Assembly (NCBI RefSeq): GCF_947631165.1
Contig: NZ_CANRKH010000002.1
Coordinates: 1-64,000, forward strand
Length of the DNA: 64,000 nt
Source of the DNA: an uncultured Dysosmobacter sp.
Lineage (GTDB): Bacteria; Bacillota; Clostridia; Oscillospirales; Oscillospiraceae
Direction of reading: 5' to 3'
The notes beneath the pieces are model-generated. The model made no database searches and was not told the origin of the DNA. It saw only the letters and a program-made list of their open reading frames with translations. A program made the position numbers and the translations under genes. Shown here one piece after another: positions 7,375 through 16,201 of this stretch; position 1 is the stretch's first letter, and every line of letters starts with the position of its first letter.

Positions 7375-8382
7375 TCATTGACTATATTGCAGAGCCATCT
7401 GATTCCTTTCCAAGCAGTAGCGGGCTTTGACCGCGCCGGAGCGGTCCGTCACAATGAAGCCCTCCGCCGCCGAGAACGTGAGGGGGACCTGGCTGTAGTA
7501 ATCCTCCTGGTCCAGCCAGAAGCTGACGCACCTGCCGCCGATCCTGTCGTCGCAGATCTCCCAGCTGACAGGCATGCCAAAAGAGGTGACGATCTCCTTT
7601 TGGCCGTCCCCGTCCACATCCTGTTCCTGGGGCGTATCGCTTCCACTGGCTGTCAGCAGGAGCCTGACAGTGCCGCTTTCCGGGTCCGCGCAGAAATACC
7701 AGCTGGTGACGCAGGCGGCCCCCTCTCGGAGCGTGATCTTCCAGCCGCTATGGCCCAGAACGTTGTTGAACGCCTCCGCACCGTCCAGGCCGTCGTTTAC
7801 GTAGTGGTTGCGATCCGTCAGGCGGCCCAGAGTCACCTTGCCGGATTCCCCGTCAGCATCGAAAGACTGGGCGTAGACCTCATAAAACGTGGTGCCGTTC
7901 TCCTGTACCGGGTCGGCCCGGAAGATCCCCAGGCAGACGGCGGAATCCGGAAACTGGACCGTCAGGATATTCTCCCCCTCCCCTGTCACGTCCCTGGCGG
8001 GCAGGATCATCTGTCCGAAATCCTCCACCACCCGGGCATCCAGGGGCAGGGTCCTGGGGAACATATAAGAGAAGTCCGGTTCGGGGGCAGGCCACAAGAA
8101 CCACCCTGCCGCCAGGGTCAGGCACAGGGCTGCCGCCAAAACGGCGGAGATCCGCTTCCAGCGGCGAAGGGCCGCCTGCTCCGGCGGGGCGGACGGCTCC
8201 CAGCTCTCCGGCGGCAGTCCGAAAAGCGCCGAAAGACGCTCCAGCTTCTCCCTGGTGGGACGGGACCTGTTGGATTCCCACTTGCTCACCGCCTGCCGGC
8301 TGACCTCCATCTGTTCCGCCAGCTCCTCCTGAGATAAGCGGCGCTTTTCCCGTTCCCGTTTGATCTGTTCTCCGCAAGTCAT
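7375..8382 (-). CDS. XRE-type regulator with one membrane segment and an external domain
   Basis: A 335-residue protein. Residues 1-65 are a helix-turn-helix (LSQEELAEQMEVSRQAVSKWESNR). A single membrane helix lies at about 95-115 (ISAVLAAALCLTLAAGWFLW). The remaining 220 residues would be outside the cell. This part includes DVDGDGQKEI, a DxDxDG calcium-loop-like motif of the kind found in VCBS/EF-hand-like repeats, but only one copy. The layout suggests a one-component membrane regulator or anti-sigma-like sensor; the signal is unknown. The start has GGAGGAAG upstream. The gene is unlinked to an obvious target and its 3' end touches a hairpin array. Confidence 0.8.
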   Translation of the reverse strand: MTCGEQIKREREKRRLSQEELAEQMEVSRQAVSKWESNRSRPTREKLERLSALFGLPPESWEPSAPPEQAALRRWKRISAVLAAALCLTLAAGWFLWPAPEPDFSYMFPRTLPLDARVVEDFGQMILPARDVTGEGENILTVQFPDSAVCLGIFRADPVQENGTTFYEVYAQSFDADGESGKVTLGRLTDRNHYVNDGLDGAEAFNNVLGHSGWKITLREGAACVTSWYFCADPESGTVRLLLTASGSDTPQEQDVDGDGQKEIVTSFGMPVSWEICDDRIGGRCVSFWLDQEDYYSQVPLTFSAAEGFIVTDRSGAVKARYCLERNQMALQYSQ

Positions 8383-8840
8383 ACGCTTCCTCCTTCATCT
8401 GTTTTAAGGCGATGATACGGCAGCTCTGGGGGAAATACCACCAACTTTTCCGCAACTTTGGCGGTTGCGGGAGTCTTTTACGTCTTATGTCTGTCTGACG
8501 GCAGAGAAAATAGCACCCCGGCAGCCGGAGGCTCCCCAGAAAATTGAACATTATAATAATTATTTTTGTTGTTTTCTTAAACTTTACCGGGATAAAACGC
8601 CGGCCGCCTATATGGGCGGTCGGCGTCAAGCGCTTTATGGCCTCAGTGCTCCTCCAGCTGGACTGGGAAGAAAGGACGGCGGAGCCTTCCAGAAGGCAGC
8701 CAGGCCCAGCTTTCTGTCCGGCGGGACTCCCCGGCGGACAGGCGCTCGGCTTCCAAGTTAAAGCAGCTGTTCAGGAGGCCTCCTCCGGCAGCCATGAAAA
8801 CAGGGAAACGGTATGAAACAGTTCTTCCATTACGCCCACC
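8383..8840. other. Intergenic stretch with no recognised gene
   Basis: The 458 bases hold an AT-rich patch near 8545-8580 that could serve as a promoter region and a GC-rich remainder. Short open frames here lack ribosome sites and homology features, so I call none. Small inverted repeats such as CCGGCGG/CCGCCGG near 8718-8740 are present. Confidence 0.5.
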
Positions 8841-9278
8841 TCACGTCCGGTCCGGGAATTTGGCGCAGAGGGCGTCCAGCTCGTCGATGAGCGCTTTCAT
8901 GTCCGCCTTCGTCATGGCGCAGGTCAGCTCGGCGGTATCCTCGTCCTCCATGGTGTTGGGCATGACGAAGGACACATCGACCCGGTAGCCCTCCCCCTCC
9001 GCCTGGGCGGCCAGCAGGAAATATGGCTCGGTAAAATCGCTCTCATATGCGGTTTTCAGGCCCGCGTTCAGCACCTTCAGTCCGGCGGTCAGCTCCTTCA
9101 GCTCATAGGTCAGCAGGCAGCTGTTGGAGTCCTTGATGACCTGACCGTCCTCCCGGACCCAGGTGGCCCGCAGCACCAGCCAGTTGCGGTCGTCGCTGCC
9201 GGGATCGCCGCCGCCGGCGGGAAATTCATAGTTCATGATATCCAGCTTCAGGCTGGACGCTCCATCTTGAAACAGCAT
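8841..9278 (-). CDS. Hypothetical protein, WapI-immunity-like
   Basis: A 145-residue acidic protein starting MLFQDGASSLKLDIMNYEFP. This opening and the later NWLVLRATW, CLLTYELKEL and FTEPYFLL blocks resemble the WapI immunity family of small cytoplasmic proteins that neutralise WapA-type contact toxins, but the match is from memory and moderate. No large Rhs/WapA toxin is nearby, so it is either an orphan immunity gene or a family member with another job. The start at 9278 follows AGGAGAG. It ends 31 bases upstream of the aldo/keto reductase in the transcription direction reversed order, so co-transcription from 10335 is possible. Confidence 0.6.
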   Translation of the reverse strand: MLFQDGASSLKLDIMNYEFPAGGGDPGSDDRNWLVLRATWVREDGQVIKDSNSCLLTYELKELTAGLKVLNAGLKTAYESDFTEPYFLLAAQAEGEGYRVDVSFVMPNTMEDEDTAELTCAMTKADMKALIDELDALCAKFPDRT

Positions 9279-9309
9279 GAAACGCTTCTCTCCTTTTTCT
9301 CTTGGTCCG

Positions 9310-10335
9310 TCAGTCGTTATGATGGGCGGTGTAAAACGCATTGTAATCCAGAAGCTGCTTCTGCAGCAGGGCCGGGGTGTCCAGCCCGTAGGGACAGCGG
9401 GACTTGCAGGCGTCACAGTGGACGCAGTCGTTGATTTTCTGCATTTTGGCGTACCACGCGTCGCTCATGTAGGGCCGGTAGGGCGAGCGGCGCAGCAGGG
9501 CGCTCATGCGGGCGGCCTGAGGGATGTCGATGCCCGCGGCGCAGGGCAGGCAATAGCCGCAGCTGCGGCAGAAATTGCCCGCCAGCTCCTTTCGGTCCTT
9601 TTCAATGACCGCCTGCAGCTCCGGCGTCAGCTTGGGGTCCCGGACCGTCAGCTCCAGCCACTGGTCCAGCTCCCACTCGTGCTGGATGCCCCAGATGGGG
9701 ACCACGTTGTCATACTGGCCCATGAAGGCATAGCAAGCCTCGGCGTTGTTCAGCAGGCCGCCGGAGAGGCCCTTCATGGCGATGAAGCCCATGTCCGCCG
9801 CTTTGCACCGGGCCACCAGGTCCAGGTCCTGTTCCGCCGCCAGATAGCAGAAGGGGAATTGCAGCGTCTCGAACTTCCCGGAATCAATGGCGGCCCGGGC
9901 GATGGGAAGGCGGTGGTTGGTGATGCCGATGTGGCGGATGTAACCCTTTTCCTGCATCTCCAGCGCGGCGGCAAAGGCCCCGTCGGGATCGCCGGGGTCC
10001 GGCAGGACGGCGGGATTGTGGAACTGGAAGAGGTCGATATAGTCGGTTTGCAGCATCCGCAGGCTTTGCTCGATATGGGCTAAAGCGGTCTTTTTGTCCG
10101 TGGCCTGGCTCTTGGTGGAGATGACCACGTTCTGTCGGACGTCCCGCAGGGCCTCGCCCAGCTTTTCCTCACTGTCGGTGTACATATTGGCGGTGTCGAA
10201 GTAGTTGATCCCGCCCTCATAGGCCCGCCGCACCAGCTTCACCGCCTCTGCTTTTGAGATGCGCTGGATGGGCAGTGCGCCGAAGGCGGTCTTGGAGACC
10301 CAAAGCTCCGTGCGGCCCAGTCTGATCTTATCCAT
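9310..10335 (-). CDS. Aldo/keto reductase with C-terminal 4Fe-4S domain
   Basis: A 341-residue protein. Residues 1-250 form an aldo/keto reductase TIM barrel with the catalytic-site landmarks FDTANMYTDSEEKLG and later IGITNHR. The C-terminal part carries CRSCGYCLPC and CVHCDACKSRCPYG, two cysteine sets of the kind found in ferredoxin-like aldo/keto reductases (COG1453). The family is cytoplasmic and probably transfers electrons between NAD(P)H, an iron-sulfur centre and an unknown carbonyl. The start has GAGGAGG upstream. Substrate is not predictable from sequence. Confidence 0.88.
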   Translation of the reverse strand: MDKIRLGRTELWVSKTAFGALPIQRISKAEAVKLVRRAYEGGINYFDTANMYTDSEEKLGEALRDVRQNVVISTKSQATDKKTALAHIEQSLRMLQTDYIDLFQFHNPAVLPDPGDPDGAFAAALEMQEKGYIRHIGITNHRLPIARAAIDSGKFETLQFPFCYLAAEQDLDLVARCKAADMGFIAMKGLSGGLLNNAEACYAFMGQYDNVVPIWGIQHEWELDQWLELTVRDPKLTPELQAVIEKDRKELAGNFCRSCGYCLPCAAGIDIPQAARMSALLRRSPYRPYMSDAWYAKMQKINDCVHCDACKSRCPYGLDTPALLQKQLLDYNAFYTAHHND

Positions 10336-10463
10336 ATGTTTTCCTCCTCGTACGGGAATTATTTGCTGAATATGCCCTTGTATTGTAGCACATTTTTCAG
10401 CATTTGCAAATCTGAACAGATATGATAAAATAGAAACAACTAAAAAAGAACGGAGGCCCCTCT

Positions 10464-10835
10464 ATGGACAAGGAACTGCATTTGAAGCTGACAGTACGGC
10501 TGTTCACCGATGACAACCAGCGCTGCTTCGGCCCCGGCATCGCAACGCTCCTGGAGCGGGTCCGGGAACACCGGTCCCTGCGGGCTGCGGCGGCCTCCAT
10601 GGAGATGGCCTATTCCAAGGCCTGGCGGATCATCCGCACGGCGGAGGATGTATTCGGCTGTAAGCTGCTCTCCTCCACCATCGGCGGCCAGCACGGCGGC
10701 GGCGCGGTGCTGACGCCGGAGGCGGAACGGCTGCTGGCGGCCTACCGGGCCTACGAGGCGGAAGTAAAGGCCTTTGCGGAGGGGAAATTCGAATCGGCCT
10801 TCGGCTTCTACCGGGAGCTGGACAAGGGCCAGTGA
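10464..10835 (+). CDS. ModE-like DNA-binding protein lacking the molybdate domain
   Basis: A 123-residue LysR-type winged helix of the COG2005 (ModE N-terminal) family: GPGIATLLERVREHRSLRAAAASMEMAYSKAWRII is the diagnostic region (landmarks GPGIATLL, SLRAAAASM, AYSKAW). Full ModE is about 260 residues and ends in molybdate-binding Mop/TOBE domains; these are absent here. In Clostridia such stand-alone proteins occur near molybdopterin enzymes. The start follows GGAGG. Its position 1.5 kb from two xanthine dehydrogenase operons suggests it regulates molybdenum enzyme genes, although the effector is unclear. Confidence 0.82.
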   Translation: MDKELHLKLTVRLFTDDNQRCFGPGIATLLERVREHRSLRAAAASMEMAYSKAWRIIRTAEDVFGCKLLSSTIGGQHGGGAVLTPEAERLLAAYRAYEAEVKAFAEGKFESAFGFYRELDKGQ

Positions 10836-10865
10836 ACGAAAAAATGCCGCCAGCTGCGCAAGCAT

Positions 10866-10900
10866 AAAAAAGGACCGAAGCCAATGGCTTCGGTCCTTTT
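10866..10900. terminator. Bidirectional terminator
   Basis: GGACCGAAGCC-AAT-GGCTTCGGTCC with flanking A- and T-runs, between the converging ModE-like and kinase genes. Confidence 0.9.
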
Positions 10901-10903
10901 GTC

Positions 10904-11560
10904 TCATTCCTTGGGCTGCGTCGGGTCCACCTCAGTGGGGCTGGGAACAGGATGCTCCTTGTGCTCCACCATGGCCCGGATCAGCTCCACAGTTCCGCCC
11001 AAGCCCAGATAGCTGGAGTCCAGGCAGAAATCGTAACTCTCCACCGCGCCCCACTTCTGGGAGGAGTAGTACTCATAGTAGGAGGCGCGGCGCTTGTCGG
11101 TCTTGATGATGAGCTTGCGGGCCTCCTCCGGCTTCAGGTTTTGGCGCTTGGCGACCCGCTGGATGCGCACGTCCATGGGCGCATGGATGAAAATGCTCAG
11201 GTGGTCCGGATTGTCCGCCAGAGCGTAGTCCGCACAGCGGCCGATCATGACGCAGGGACCCTGCTCCGCGATGTGGCGGATGGTGTCGAAGGTGGCCAGA
11301 TACACCTGCTGCTCCAAAGAATCTCCCGCGCCGGTGCCAGGAAGGGCAAACATGTAAGAATCCATGGCGATGGAGTACAGCAGGCTCTTGGGCCGCTCGT
11401 CAAAATTCTCAAAGATCTTCTCACACAGGCCGCTCTTCTTGGCCGCCTCCTGCAAAAGCTCCTTATCGTAAAACGGGATGCCCAGTTCCTTGGCCACGCG
11501 GATGCCCACTTCCTTGCCGCCGCTGCCAAACTGCCGGCCGATGGTGATGATGGTCTTCAT
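10904..11560 (-). CDS. Cytidylate kinase-like protein (Cytidylate_kin2 type)
   Basis: A 218-residue P-loop kinase with the N-terminal ITIGRQFGSGGKEVG motif, PFYDKELL and IGRCADYAL blocks, and a C-terminal tail rich in Pro/Glu. It matches the cytidylate-kinase-like family that is common and often multicopy in Clostridia. The canonical CMP kinase is a separate protein, so the real substrate of this group is uncertain. The start is ATG 11560 with AAAGGGGG upstream. It is convergent with the ModE-like gene and divergent from the hydrolase at 11725. Confidence 0.85.
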   Translation of the reverse strand: MKTIITIGRQFGSGGKEVGIRVAKELGIPFYDKELLQEAAKKSGLCEKIFENFDERPKSLLYSIAMDSYMFALPGTGAGDSLEQQVYLATFDTIRHIAEQGPCVMIGRCADYALADNPDHLSIFIHAPMDVRIQRVAKRQNLKPEEARKLIIKTDKRRASYYEYYSSQKWGAVESYDFCLDSSYLGLGGTVELIRAMVEHKEHPVPSPTEVDPTQPKE

Positions 11561-11724
11561 AGAAAGGCCCCCTTTCTGCTTTGTGTTTCCAGTATACCAC
11601 ACTTTGCCGGGAGCGTCAAACGAAAAGCGGCGGAGATCTCCGCCGCGCCTGCCCGTGCAGGGCGGAGCGGCGCTTGTCAGCAGACGGCCGGTATGGTACA
11701 ATGTCCGGGAAAGGGGCGATCAAC

Positions 11725-12342
11725 ATGACCTATGTGTTCCTGCACGGCCTGGGGCAGACTGCGGCCAGCTGGGTTCGGGTGCGAAGCGCCCTGGCCCTGA
11801 ACGAACCGGCGGCCTGCCCGGAGCTGGCGTCCCTCATGGGGGACGGTCCCCATACCTACACGGCGCTGTCTGATTCGTTTGCCGCCTATTGTGAGGCCAT
11901 CTCCGGGCCGCTGCGTCTGTGCGGACTGTCCCTGGGCGGCGTTCTGGCGCTGGAATATACCATCAGTCACCCGGAAAAGATACAGAGCCTAGTGCTGATC
12001 GGGACCCCGTATATCATGCCGAAGCGGCTGCTGCAAGCGCAGAACGCGGTGTTCCGCCTCATGCCCAAAAGGGCCTTTGCCGCCACAGGCTTTCAGAAAA
12101 ATGACTTTATCCAGCTCTGTACCTCCATGATGGACCTGGACTTTCGGGACGGCCTTGGAACGCTCACCTGCCCCGCTCTGGTGGTCTGCGGCGAAAGGGA
12201 CCGGGCCAACCGCAAAGCCGCGGCGGAACTGGCGAAGCAGCTTCCCGCCGGGAAGTTTCGCATCATCGAAGGCGCAGGACATGAGGTGAACACCGAGGCC
12301 CCGGAGGCCCTGGCAGGGGTCCTGCGGGCATTTTGGAACTGA
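11725..12342 (+). CDS. Alpha/beta-fold hydrolase
   Basis: A 205-residue hydrolase. FLHGLGQT forms the oxyanion-hole region, GLSLGG is the nucleophile elbow with the catalytic Ser, and GAGHEVNTEAPE supplies the catalytic His; an Asp in CGERDRAN is the likely acid. The cap region is small. It could be a carboxylesterase or lipase-like enzyme; the substrate is unknown. ATG 11725 follows GGGGCG and sits just beyond a TATGGT-like -10. A terminator at 12345-12377 ends the transcript. Confidence 0.85.
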   Translation: MTYVFLHGLGQTAASWVRVRSALALNEPAACPELASLMGDGPHTYTALSDSFAAYCEAISGPLRLCGLSLGGVLALEYTISHPEKIQSLVLIGTPYIMPKRLLQAQNAVFRLMPKRAFAATGFQKNDFIQLCTSMMDLDFRDGLGTLTCPALVVCGERDRANRKAAAELAKQLPAGKFRIIEGAGHEVNTEAPEALAGVLRAFWN

Positions 12343-12344
12343 CA

Positions 12345-12377
12345 TGAAAACAGGCCGCCCCATCGGGCGGCCTGTTT
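12345..12377. terminator. Bidirectional terminator
   Basis: AAAACAGGCCGCCC-CATC-GGGCGGCCTGTTTTT between the hydrolase and the convergent xanthine dehydrogenase operon. Confidence 0.9.
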
Positions 12378-12385
12378 TTGTCTCG

Positions 12386-12895
12386 TTATGCCTGGGGCAT
12401 CTCCTTGCCCAGCCGTTTGTACATGGTCTTTTTCACCGCCCGGAGGATGTTCTCATACCCGGTGCAGCGGCACAGGTGGCCGGAGAGGAGCTTGCGCAAT
12501 TCGTCGTCGGTGTACTCCTTCCCGCTCTCCAAAATCTCCACCGCCGTCAGGATGAAGCCGGGGGTGCAGAAGCCGCACTGGATGGCGGCCTCGTCCACAA
12601 AAGCCTGCTGGATATCGGAAAGCTCGCCGTTGGGGCCAAGCAGGCCCTCCAAGGTGCGGATGCGTTTGCCCTCCGCCCACACGGCCAGATAGATGCAGGA
12701 GTTGAAGGCCTCGCCGTCGATGAGGACGTTGCAGGCGCCGCACTCTCCCACCTCGCAGCCCTTTTTCACGCTGGTCATCCGAAAGTCGTTGCGGAGCGTA
12801 TCAGTGAGGCTGGCCCGGACGTCCACGGTCCGCTCCACGTCCTTGCCGTTCAAATTGAAATGGACGGTCTGATACTGGATCACATGCTTCTCCAT
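12386..12895 (-). CDS. Xanthine dehydrogenase family 2Fe-2S subunit
   Basis: A 169-residue small subunit with two [2Fe-2S] centres. The plant-ferredoxin-like cluster ligands are in KKGCEVGECGACNVLIDG with a later Cys, and the alpha-helical cluster is formed by CGFCTPGF and CRCTGYENI. It passes electrons from the molybdenum site to FAD. The reading frame opens at GTG 12898, but ATG 12895 is better spaced from GGAGGTG. The start overlaps the stop of the FAD subunit by one base, so translation is coupled. It is the last gene of the 16086-12386 operon. Confidence 0.93.
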   Translation of the reverse strand: MEKHVIQYQTVHFNLNGKDVERTVDVRASLTDTLRNDFRMTSVKKGCEVGECGACNVLIDGEAFNSCIYLAVWAEGKRIRTLEGLLGPNGELSDIQQAFVDEAAIQCGFCTPGFILTAVEILESGKEYTDDELRKLLSGHLCRCTGYENILRAVKKTMYKRLGKEMPQA

Positions 12896-13776
12896 CACAG
12901 CGCACCTCCCGCCAGCTTCACAGATTCGATGAAGGCCCGCTTGGCGCTCTCCACCGCGATATGCATCCGGAAATCCTTGGCAGCCCGCCAGGAGTCCCGG
13001 GGATTGATGTCCTCCTTCACCGCCTGGGCGAAGGCCTCCGCCAGTTCCATGGTGACGGGCTTCCCCGCCGCCAGGGCTTCCGCCGTCCTGGCCCGCAGGG
13101 GTACGGGACCCGCCACGCCGAAGGCCACTCGCGCCCGCTCCACTGTTTTCTTATCGGCGGAGAGCCGAACGTTGACGGAGGTGCCCAATGTGGCGATATC
13201 CATGGCATTCCGCATGGCATATTTAATATAATGGCCAAAAGTATCAAGATAACTGTCTTTTTGGATGAGGATGGCGGTTTGGATCTCTCCCTCCCGGATA
13301 TCCACCTTTCCCGCCCGAATATAGAATTCGCTGATGGGCTGGCAGCGGACGCCGTCCGGCCCCGTCAGCTCTACGACGGCGTCCCAGGCGTGGAGGGTCG
13401 AGGCGGAGTCGGCGGAGGTGACGCCGTTGCAGGTATTGCCGCCGATGGTGCCGATGTTGCGGATCTGGGGGCCGCCCACCTGGTCCACGGCCTCACCCAA
13501 CACGTTGATGTACTTTTGAATGAGGGGGTCCCGTGTGATGTGGGAAAAGCTGGTGAGGCTGCCGATGCGCAGGGTCCCGTCCTCCTCCAGGGAGACGCCC
13601 CGCAGCTCATCCAGGCCCTGGATGGAGATCAGCTCCACACCGGCCCGCTTGCCCTCCCGCATCTGCACCAGCACGTCGCTGCCGCCGGCGATGATATGGG
13701 CTTCCGGATGGGCCAGGCGGAGGGCCACGGCGTCGGCCACGTCCTTCGCCTGGTATAAGGCTTTCATGTCATACAT
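12895..13776 (-). CDS. Xanthine dehydrogenase family FAD-binding subunit
   Basis: A 293-residue CoxM/XdhB-type subunit. The FAD-binding motifs are IIAGGSDVLVQMREG and IRNIGTIGGNTCNGVTSAD, followed by the CO dehydrogenase flavoprotein C-terminal domain. It accepts electrons from the 2Fe-2S subunit and passes them to NAD or another acceptor. The start is ATG 13776 after GGAGGG. It lies between the molybdenum subunit (stop at 13792) and the Fe-S subunit. The order Mo, FAD, Fe-S is typical of clostridial three-gene hydroxylases. Confidence 0.93.
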   Translation of the reverse strand: MYDMKALYQAKDVADAVALRLAHPEAHIIAGGSDVLVQMREGKRAGVELISIQGLDELRGVSLEEDGTLRIGSLTSFSHITRDPLIQKYINVLGEAVDQVGGPQIRNIGTIGGNTCNGVTSADSASTLHAWDAVVELTGPDGVRCQPISEFYIRAGKVDIREGEIQTAILIQKDSYLDTFGHYIKYAMRNAMDIATLGTSVNVRLSADKKTVERARVAFGVAGPVPLRARTAEALAAGKPVTMELAEAFAQAVKEDINPRDSWRAAKDFRMHIAVESAKRAFIESVKLAGGAL

Positions 13777-13791
13777 AGCGTGTTCCCTCCT

Positions 13792-16086
13792 TTAATCCTG
13801 GATCAGCCCGGCCTCTTTGAACCTGCGGTAGAGGACGTGGGGCGTGATGGGGCAGCAGTCGATGGCCACGCCGGTGGCCTGCAGAATGGCGTTGCGGATA
13901 GCGGGAGCCGGCGAACAGGCCGGCGGCTCGCCCAGAGCCTTGGTGCCGTAAGGGGAGGTCGGCTCCGCGTTCTCCACGAAGGCCGCCTGCAGCGTGGGAT
14001 GGTCCATGAAGGTGGAGAGCTTGTAGTCCAGCAAGTTGTTGTTCAGGGGCTTGCCAGTCTTTTCATCAAATTTCAGTTCCTCGCTGAGGCCGTAGCCGAT
14101 GGCCATGGACATGCCGCCGTGGACCTGGGCCTCCGCCAGAGCGGGGTTGATGAGGGTTCCGCAGTCGTGGACGTTGACGATATCCAGCAGCTTTACCTTG
14201 CACATGGGGATATCCACCTCCACCTCGGCGAAGGAGCAGCCGAAGGAGTAGGCGTTGGTCTTGATCTGGGCTGTGGTCTCAGCGGTGATGTGCTGGCTGT
14301 GCTCCATAGAGTACAGGCTCTCCGTCGCCAAGTCGCCCAGGGACTTCAGCACCCGGCCGTCGGACTTACGGACGATCTGGCCGTCCACCAGGTCCAAGTT
14401 GGAAACAGGCATCCGGGTCTGCTCATGGGCAATGTTCAAAATGCGCTCCCGCAGGGCCGCCGCCGTCTGCACGATGGAGAAGCCGCCGATGTAGGTCTGC
14501 CGGGAGGCGTAGGCGCCGGTGCCGAAGGGCGTCACGTCGGTATCCTGGGAGGAGACCACATGCACGTCCTTGAGCGGCACGCCCACCGCGTCCGCCACCA
14601 TCTGGGAATAGGCGGTGTCGCAGCCCTGGCCGATCTCCGTCTCGCCGGTCTGGAACTGGAGGGAACCGTCCTGGTTCAGCACCATGCGGCAGGAGGAGGA
14701 CTCCAGGGAGATGGGCCACACGGCGGTGTTGTACCAGAACACTGCCATGCCCACGCCCCGCCGGACCGGACCGGTCTGGTTCTGGTATTCCCGGAGCTTT
14801 TGCTCATAGCCGATGGCGGCCATACCCTTTTCCATGCACTGGTTGAAGGTATCGCTGTACAGCTCGTTTTTGGAGAAGCCGTCCACATAGCCCACAGGCA
14901 TCAGGTTCTTCCGGCGGAACTCCAGAGGCTCCATGCCGATCGCCCGGCAGATATCGTCGATGTGGCTCTCCCCGGCGAACATGGCCTGGGGAATGCCGTA
15001 GCCCCGCATGGCGCCGGCGGAGGGACGGTTGGTGAACACCGTCCAGGCGTCGCACTCCAGATTGTCGCAGGGGTAGAGCTGGGGGAAAGCCCCCATGCCC
15101 TTGGCCACGATGCCATGGCCGTGGGAGGCGTAGGCCCCCTGGTTGGAAAAGGCCTCAAATTTCCGGGCCACCAGGGTCCCGTCGGGCCGGACGTAAGAGA
15201 TGATATGGGTTCGGATGGCGTGGCGGACCCGGTTGGAGACGAAGGTCTCCTCCCGGCTGCACTCCAGCTTCACCAGGCGGCCCCCTACCTGTGTCGAGCA
15301 CCATGCGCACAGCGGCTCATACAGGGCGTCCTGCTTGTTTCCGAAGCCGCCGCCGATGTAGGGCTTGATGATGCGCACCTTGCCCCATGGGATGCCCAGG
15401 GCCTGCCCCACAACCCGGCGGACGATATGGGGGATCTGGGTGGAGGTGACTACCACGATCCGGCCCGCCTCCTCATAGGCAAAGCAGCCGTGGTTTTCAA
15501 TGTGGCAGTGCTGAACGGTGGGCGTGTCGTACCACCCCTCCACCTTGATGAGGCCCGGCTCCTGCCGCGCGGTCTCGTAATCGCCCTTGCGGATGTCGGT
15601 GTGGGCCAGCACGTTGCCGGGGTATTCCTCGTGGAGCTGGGGCGCGTCCTGCTCCATGGCCTTCTGCACATCCAGCACAAAGGGCAGCTCGTCATATTCC
15701 ACCTTCAGCGCCCGCACACCCTGGGCGGCGGCCACCTCGTCCTCGGCGATGACCACCGCCACCTCGTCGCCATAATAGCGGACATGCCGGTTCAGCAGCA
15801 GACGGTCCGCCACGTCCTGGTGGTGGGGGTCGGTGGACCAAGGATGGCCCGCCGTGGGGAAGGGAATATCGGGAACATCGAAGCAGGTCAGGACCCGGAC
15901 CACGCCGGGGATGCTCTCCGCCTCCGTGGTGTCGATGGCCTTGACAACGCCGTGGGCAATGGTGGAATGGCAGATGCGCGCCACCAGGGCGCTGCGGTCA
16001 CACAGGTCGTCCGTATATTTGGCCCGGCCGGTGGCCTTGTCATAGGCGTCGACCCGGGTCACGCTTTTTCCGACGCTGTTGCTCAT
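13792..16086 (-). CDS. Xanthine dehydrogenase family molybdopterin-binding subunit
   Basis: A 764-residue large subunit. The N-terminal hammerhead (about 15-125) is followed by molybdopterin-binding domains with YIGGGFGNKQDALYEP-like and MRGYGIPQ motifs, GQGCDTAYSQ, and the C-terminal GTKALGEPPACSP segment bearing the catalytic Glu. Substrate could be xanthine, a hydroxypurine or nicotinate-type heterocycle; sequence alone does not settle it. The start follows AAAGGAGGG. This is the first gene of a three-gene operon and is divergent from the cytidylyltransferase at 16202, consistent with shared regulation and cofactor supply. Confidence 0.92.
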   Translation of the reverse strand: MSNSVGKSVTRVDAYDKATGRAKYTDDLCDRSALVARICHSTIAHGVVKAIDTTEAESIPGVVRVLTCFDVPDIPFPTAGHPWSTDPHHQDVADRLLLNRHVRYYGDEVAVVIAEDEVAAAQGVRALKVEYDELPFVLDVQKAMEQDAPQLHEEYPGNVLAHTDIRKGDYETARQEPGLIKVEGWYDTPTVQHCHIENHGCFAYEEAGRIVVVTSTQIPHIVRRVVGQALGIPWGKVRIIKPYIGGGFGNKQDALYEPLCAWCSTQVGGRLVKLECSREETFVSNRVRHAIRTHIISYVRPDGTLVARKFEAFSNQGAYASHGHGIVAKGMGAFPQLYPCDNLECDAWTVFTNRPSAGAMRGYGIPQAMFAGESHIDDICRAIGMEPLEFRRKNLMPVGYVDGFSKNELYSDTFNQCMEKGMAAIGYEQKLREYQNQTGPVRRGVGMAVFWYNTAVWPISLESSSCRMVLNQDGSLQFQTGETEIGQGCDTAYSQMVADAVGVPLKDVHVVSSQDTDVTPFGTGAYASRQTYIGGFSIVQTAAALRERILNIAHEQTRMPVSNLDLVDGQIVRKSDGRVLKSLGDLATESLYSMEHSQHITAETTAQIKTNAYSFGCSFAEVEVDIPMCKVKLLDIVNVHDCGTLINPALAEAQVHGGMSMAIGYGLSEELKFDEKTGKPLNNNLLDYKLSTFMDHPTLQAAFVENAEPTSPYGTKALGEPPACSPAPAIRNAILQATGVAIDCCPITPHVLYRRFKEAGLIQD

Positions 16087-16130
16087 GGGAAAGCCCTCCT
16101 TTTTGATGCGAAATATGCCCTTCCCCCGGA

Positions 16131-16160
16131 TTGACTTGCGGGCGGAAAAGCGGATATACT
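16131..16160 (+). promoter_or_regulatory. Promoter of the MocA-like gene
   Basis: TTGACT (16131-16136), 18 bases, TATACT (16155-16160) in the divergent spacer. Confidence 0.65.
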
Positions 16161-16201
16161 ACAACTATAAAAATTAGGAATTAAGAAATGAGGGATTGAA
16201 C

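Noticed and set aside
5498-7378. A 626-codon minus-strand frame
   Set aside because: Antisense shadow of pckA; His/Gly/Val/Leu-rich with no motif.
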